A DNA stretch of 64,000 bases, taken from assembly GCA_037074615.1 (NCBI GenBank), contig CM073562.1:14493001-14557000 (forward strand), read 5' to 3'. Source of the DNA: Leucaena leucocephala. Its lineage: Eukaryota > Streptophyta > Magnoliopsida > Fabales > Fabaceae. Shown here in pieces: positions 59,630 to 64,000 of this stretch (its first letter is position 1; every line of letters begins with the position of its first letter). Below the pieces are notes generated by a model. The model was not told the origin of the DNA. It saw only the letters and a program-made list of their open reading frames with translations, and searched no databases. The translations under genes and the position numbers were made by a program.

Positions 59630-61244
59630 ATAAATAAAATATTATATTTTAATTGAATAGAGTGTAAATTATTTTACATATTATGAATACTTAAATACTA
59701 TCATATTAGAACATTGATAAGATAAAAGAGTTTTTTTATAAAAGTAAAAATAAAAATAAATTATAAATAGATTTTAAAAATTTATTTGATAGGATGAAAA
59801 TAAATAGAAAATTTATACATATTTTTTTATAATTTAAAGTAAAATATTTTAAAATATTTTTTTATAATTTAAAAATAGTTAGAGTTATTTAAAATTTTTA
59901 TAATTAAAATAAAATAATTTAAAATAATTTATTTTTATTTTTATCATCTCAATTTTTAATTTTTTTGATAAAATTAAAATGATTAAACTATTAAAAATAA
60001 AAATTATTTTTATCTTATTAAATAAAAAAAATGAAAGATTTGACCCTTACTTTTTATCAACCAAATATGCCTTACGTGAGGTCCATTTAAAGAAAAGTAA
60101 GTTCATATATATTTTTGTATTTGATGTTTGTTTATAGTATCAGGGGATAAGTACATAAGTATTTTTACATTTTAACACTACTTTTTTAAGAGAGAAAAGA
60201 AAAGAGAAGATATCAGGGTCAACCACCATAATTAATTGTGAATAAAAATTGATTAAAGAAATGCTAAAATTGATCTGAAAAGCACAAAAAGGGACAGACA
60301 ATTGGGTATAGAATTTGACCAAGAGGGTTGTTTCCAATGGGAACTATTTTATTCTTTGTGGGGTTTGCTTAATTTCTTGTGACATAAGACAAGTGGATTC
60401 TCATCTCACACCATATGTCTTAAAATTCTAGAAAAGTACAATTATTATTATTTTTTTATTTGTAATTTACACATAATTTTAACTGCTCCCTTTGAAAATC
60501 ACAAAGCAAACAAGAGATTAAGATCTTTATTGATTGATTTCGTTTTGCACAAAAGGCAGATTCACATGTTGCATATTACAAAACAGCCAGAGAATGACAT
60601 TCTCATTCATTAATACCTTCAAATTCAAATGTTTCTGACTTCTCTCTACTACCAATATGCAGACAAAACCTTGCAGTTGTTTCCCATTTCTGGTTTCCTT
60701 TGTGCCACCATATGCTTCTTCTTCATCAAAATTTTTGACTCTATTATTTAATATAAAAGTTAGTTAGATAATTAGATTTAGCTCTGAATATAAAATTTTA
60801 ATCCATTTTATATCTAATATTTATTATTTTTTAAAATTAATTTACCTAATTTATAAATTATATATAATCTAATATTTATTTTAGAGAGATCATGTCATAT
60901 CTATTATAATTTATTTATTTATTTAATTTTTTAATATATTAAAATTAGTTAATTATATCTTATATTAATAATTTTTAAAAATACAATAGGTAGTTGAGTG
61001 GAATAAAACAGATTAGGTATTCTCTTAATAAAATCTCATTTGAGATGTTATAAATACAATAAAAAAAGTCAACTTAAAGAAAAATTTGTTTCATTTGAAA
61101 CTTGACATGACTCAATTTGAATGGATACTACCAGACAATATGTAAAAATTATTTGCTAGGATTAACTTAAACGTTATGGTAGATATGTTATGATAGATTT
61201 CACCATGAAAAGAAAGCAAATGACAACAATTGTAATCATTATAT
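59630..61244. other. AT-rich intergenic sequence
   Basis: No gene recognised. 60740-61010 carries ATAAAAGTTAGTTAGATAATT, similar to the start of the unit at 61245, and is probably a related decayed element. Confidence 0.4.
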
Positions 61245-61529
61245 ATTATTCGATATCTTTTTAAATATAAGAGTTAGTTAGATAATTTATTTTAATATAA
61301 AATATAATATTTTATTAATCTATTTTATCTTTTAAATTTATAATTTTTTTAAAATATCTCAATTAATTACATATATTAAGAGATTTCTATTAAATAATAG
61401 TTCTAATATAAATAATTAAAAATCATATTTTAAAAAAAATAATATATAATTTTTATAAACAATTAACTTAATTAATTTTTTTAATTTAAAAATTAATTAT
61501 CTAATTTTTAAGTAAGGACCGAGGGAGTA
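61245..61529. mobile_element. CTCCCTC-type MITE
   Basis: The right end reads AAGGACCGAGGGAGTA; its inverse TACTCCCTCGGTCCTT followed by AAAAATTAGATAATT pairs with the left TTTTTAAATATAAGAG and TTAGTTAGATAATTT. Length about 285 bp. Such termini are common in Stowaway-like plant MITEs. Confidence 0.5.
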
Positions 61530-61984
61530 ATTCAAGTTTAAACTTTAATGGCTCACTTTTAAATTTATAGGTATAAGCATCTTCTTATTAAAAGTAATAA
61601 TGAGATATTATTAAAAATTAAATATATATATATATATATCTCTACCAATATTAGGAATTTAAATTTTAATTAGAAAAAAACCAACTTGGTTTTTTGTCAG
61701 ACCAACCCTTGTTAGTTTAATGGCTCGCTCGCTATCTATCAACTTAAAAAAAAAAAAGAAATTAAGAAATGCACATGCACAGTTATAGGTGATGATGAAT
61801 AATGATAGTATACATAGGTGAAGTTTTTTAACAGAGTGTATGTCATTTTCATTTGTTTTGCCATTGCCAAGTGTTGTCCAATAACGTTGACCAGGTCAAT
61901 TTCTCTGGGTAGTTTATTGCTTAGCCTTGCCTCTTCACACGTGAACTTATAGATATGTTTGAACATTCAATATTAATTATTCAA
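61530..61984. other. Intergenic sequence
   Basis: No gene recognised. Minus-strand frame 61966-61739 (75 residues, containing LPREIDLVNVIGQHLAMAKQ) shows no family I know and has no exon partners. Confidence 0.35.
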
Positions 61985-62262
61985 AAAATTAACATCTAAT
62001 ATTTGATCTTATTTTTATATATAATTAATATTTTAATCTTATTTATAGTATAATTTTATCTATAATATTTTTAATTTTATATAATTTTATTTATAATCTT
62101 TTTAGTTTAGTATAATTTTATGCATAATCTTATTTTTAAAGTATCAAGAATTGCATCATATTAAAAAGATTATAATAAAAATATATCATAAATAAAATTA
62201 AAATACTGACTACATGTAAAAAATAAAATTATGATATTAAATACTATTTTACCCTTAATTAT
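61985..62262. mobile_element. AT-rich foldback MITE
   Basis: The left half (ATTTTAATCTTATTTATAG, TATAATATTTTTAAT) is the imperfect inverse of the right half (ATTAAAAAGATTATAATAA, ATAAATAAAATTAAAATAC). A half copy lies at 57285-57440. Confidence 0.55.
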
Positions 62263-63404
62263 GTTTCTCAATCTCTTAACAAATTTGAATAATATTTCTT
62301 GCATGCACCTTATGTAATAATTACCTCACCAATGACTCAATGTTTTTGTAACTTACATTATTTGTTTTTAACTGTAAATCCATCCCATATGATTTGTTCA
62401 AGAATACATATTTGTGAAATCATTTTATTTTTTTACAGTTTTTTGGAATCACTATGAGGTAAAGTACCAAAAAATAATATAATAATTAAAAAGTCTTAAT
62501 AATAATTTTTATATTTCCATTCTTTTCTTAAGACCTTATAATAATTTTTTTATTTTTTAATATAAATGGGCAAATTAACTAAAACATTTTAAAAGTAAGT
62601 CGAATCAAATCCTCATGCCTTTGATAAATTAAAGAGAAGTTAGTGTCACTATATCACAAAACTATTGGCTTTTTTACAATTTCGAAATAGTTTTGTTTTG
62701 GATTAAAAATCTACAGATTAATTACATATATATATATATATACCAATAAGTATTGAATTGAGTGGAAAAAGATGAACCCTTTACATAAGATTTTGAGTTT
62801 AAATATTTTAAATAGGTGCCTTAAAAAGCCATATTTAGAAAACTTCATCCATTGATATACAAATCAACTTCAATTTAAATTATTCTGTAATATTGGATAT
62901 TAATTTCTCAAAATAGGATTTTTTTTTTTTACATATAGAAGATTCATTTGTCAGTAGAAAATGAAAGAATTAATGTTTCTTTCTATTCTTGTCCGAGCAC
63001 ATTTGTTCTTGTGAATATAAAAAAAATTGTATGGTATTTACATTTATGGTTATTTGGATATAGAAATTGCATTTGGCTAATGTCATTGGAACAAGGAAGA
63101 AAGTGACTGCAGCAAATAAATAAAAACTCAAAAGTGCAGTTAGAATGCCCTGTTTAAAGTACTTGACAAGGGAGAGGAATCTTTATTTTCACTGTTTGGT
63201 TTGTAATTCCTTTCTAAGGATGAAGAACTAAGGAGTTAAAATAGAAATAAGAAAAAGAAAGATCTCTAAAGCTTGCACTCAATGATCCAATCTTCTCTCC
63301 GCCTCAACCAACTAAATTACTTTGAGTTTTATTATCAATTTAAAATATTTACTCCAACACTTGAAAATTAATATAAAAACGGAAAATTATTTTTTTTCTT
63401 AAAA
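62263..63404. other. Intergenic sequence
   Basis: No gene recognised; a short (TA)n at 62726-62742. Confidence 0.4.
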
Positions 63405-63945
63405 ATTTTGACCAGCTTATATCCGAGTCCCTAATCTTTAGCTCAGTATATTTCAGTTTCTAAATTTTAACTCGATATAACTCAATTCTTATAGTTTAGT
63501 TATTTAAAATACTAGTTAATATATCTTAGAAAATAAAAGGGAAAATCTTTCTTAAGGTAACCATGTATTTTTTCTCCTTATTAAATCATTTAATTTTGCT
63601 CTATTATTATAATTAGTTTCTATTCATGAGTTAACAATGCTAATAGAATAATGTTACTTGGGCTAACCATGCTAACAAAGTAAAATTAAGATATTTAATA
63701 AGGAAAAAATATACATGTGTCAAATTAAAAATTAAAGAAAATTACATGTATCTCAAGAATAGTTTTTACTAAAAATTTATATATTTCATTAAATTTAAGG
63801 ACTAAAATTTTAAATAGTTAAAATTATTAAAATTGAGTTACAATGAATTAAAATTTAAGAATTAAATTTTAATTGAATTAAAATTATAAAAATTAAATTA
63901 TATTGAGTTAAAATTTAAAGATTAAATAAATTATAATCAAAGTAA
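63405..63945. repeat. Large imperfect AT-rich foldback
   Basis: Left segments (TCTAAATTTTAACTCGATAT, ATAACTCAATTCTTATAG) recur inversely on the right (ATATTGAGTTAAAATTTAAAG, TTGAGTTACAATGAATT), around an inner pair (CCTTATTAAATCATTTAATT versus AAGATATTTAATAAGG). It is similar in style to the element at 11945. Confidence 0.4.
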
Positions 63946-64000
63946 AACTATAGTTATAAAATATTAAAATTTTCATTATATTATATCTCATTGTGAACCA

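Noticed and set aside
61739..61966. 75-residue minus-strand frame
   Set aside because: Short, isolated, ends in low-complexity residues; no recognisable family.

Overview
The window is nuclear DNA of a flowering plant, very probably a eudicot. It is AT-rich, its genes have many short exons with GT/AG introns, and every recognisable protein belongs to a plant family: an ISWI CHR11/17-type remodeller, an RLCK-VII kinase, CC-type glutaredoxins, PLS-type PPR, plant mTERF and caffeoylshikimate-esterase-like lipase. The species cannot be named from the sequence. I joined exons by hand from splice sites and frame, without transcripts.

Layout. 1-1341 (+): last four coding exons of an ISWI chromatin remodeller. 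3405-7521 (-): complete five-exon receptor-like cytoplasmic kinase, PBL27-like (502 codons). 15088-15396 (-) and 31211-31519 (+): two intronless CC-type glutaredoxins, divergently oriented. 35600-37383 (-): decayed pentatricopeptide-repeat gene. 40436-46278 (+): complete 16-coding-exon Kelch/coiled-coil protein (719 aa). 48211-49352 (-): mTERF gene interrupted by a one-base frameshift. 58868-59276 (+): broken fragment of a caffeoylshikimate esterase/monoacylglycerol-lipase gene inside an inverted-repeat element. The order ISWI, PBL27, glutaredoxin, Kelch matches, from memory, Arabidopsis At5g18620-At5g18610-At5g18600-At5g18590, so the backbone is an old conserved block. The PPR and mTERF remnants, the second glutaredoxin and about 40 kb of repeats appear added to it.

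The rest is repeat-dominated intergenic DNA: a family of about 450-bp inverted-repeat elements with a 3-bp TAA/TTA target duplication and a purine-strand-biased core (about seven copies), a hAT-like element with an 8-bp duplication, a tRNA-derived SINE with a perfect 15-bp duplication, two adjacent LTR-like blocks (one containing 90-bp tandem repeats), several palindromic MITEs (two in Kelch introns) and many (TA)n microsatellites. 7.6-15 kb, 16-29 kb, 37.4-39.9 kb and 49.6-64 kb hold no intact gene that I recognise.

The genes are separately regulated eukaryotic units, not an operon. Roles known from the families are nucleosome spacing (ISWI), chitin/pattern-triggered immune signalling (PBL27), redox control of TGA transcription factors (CC-type glutaredoxins) and organelle nucleic-acid binding (PPR, mTERF). 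I did not find a convincing new multi-gene system. The best leads are the captured esterase fragment, the CGMC active-site glutaredoxin, the repeat families and a few exon-like orphan segments.
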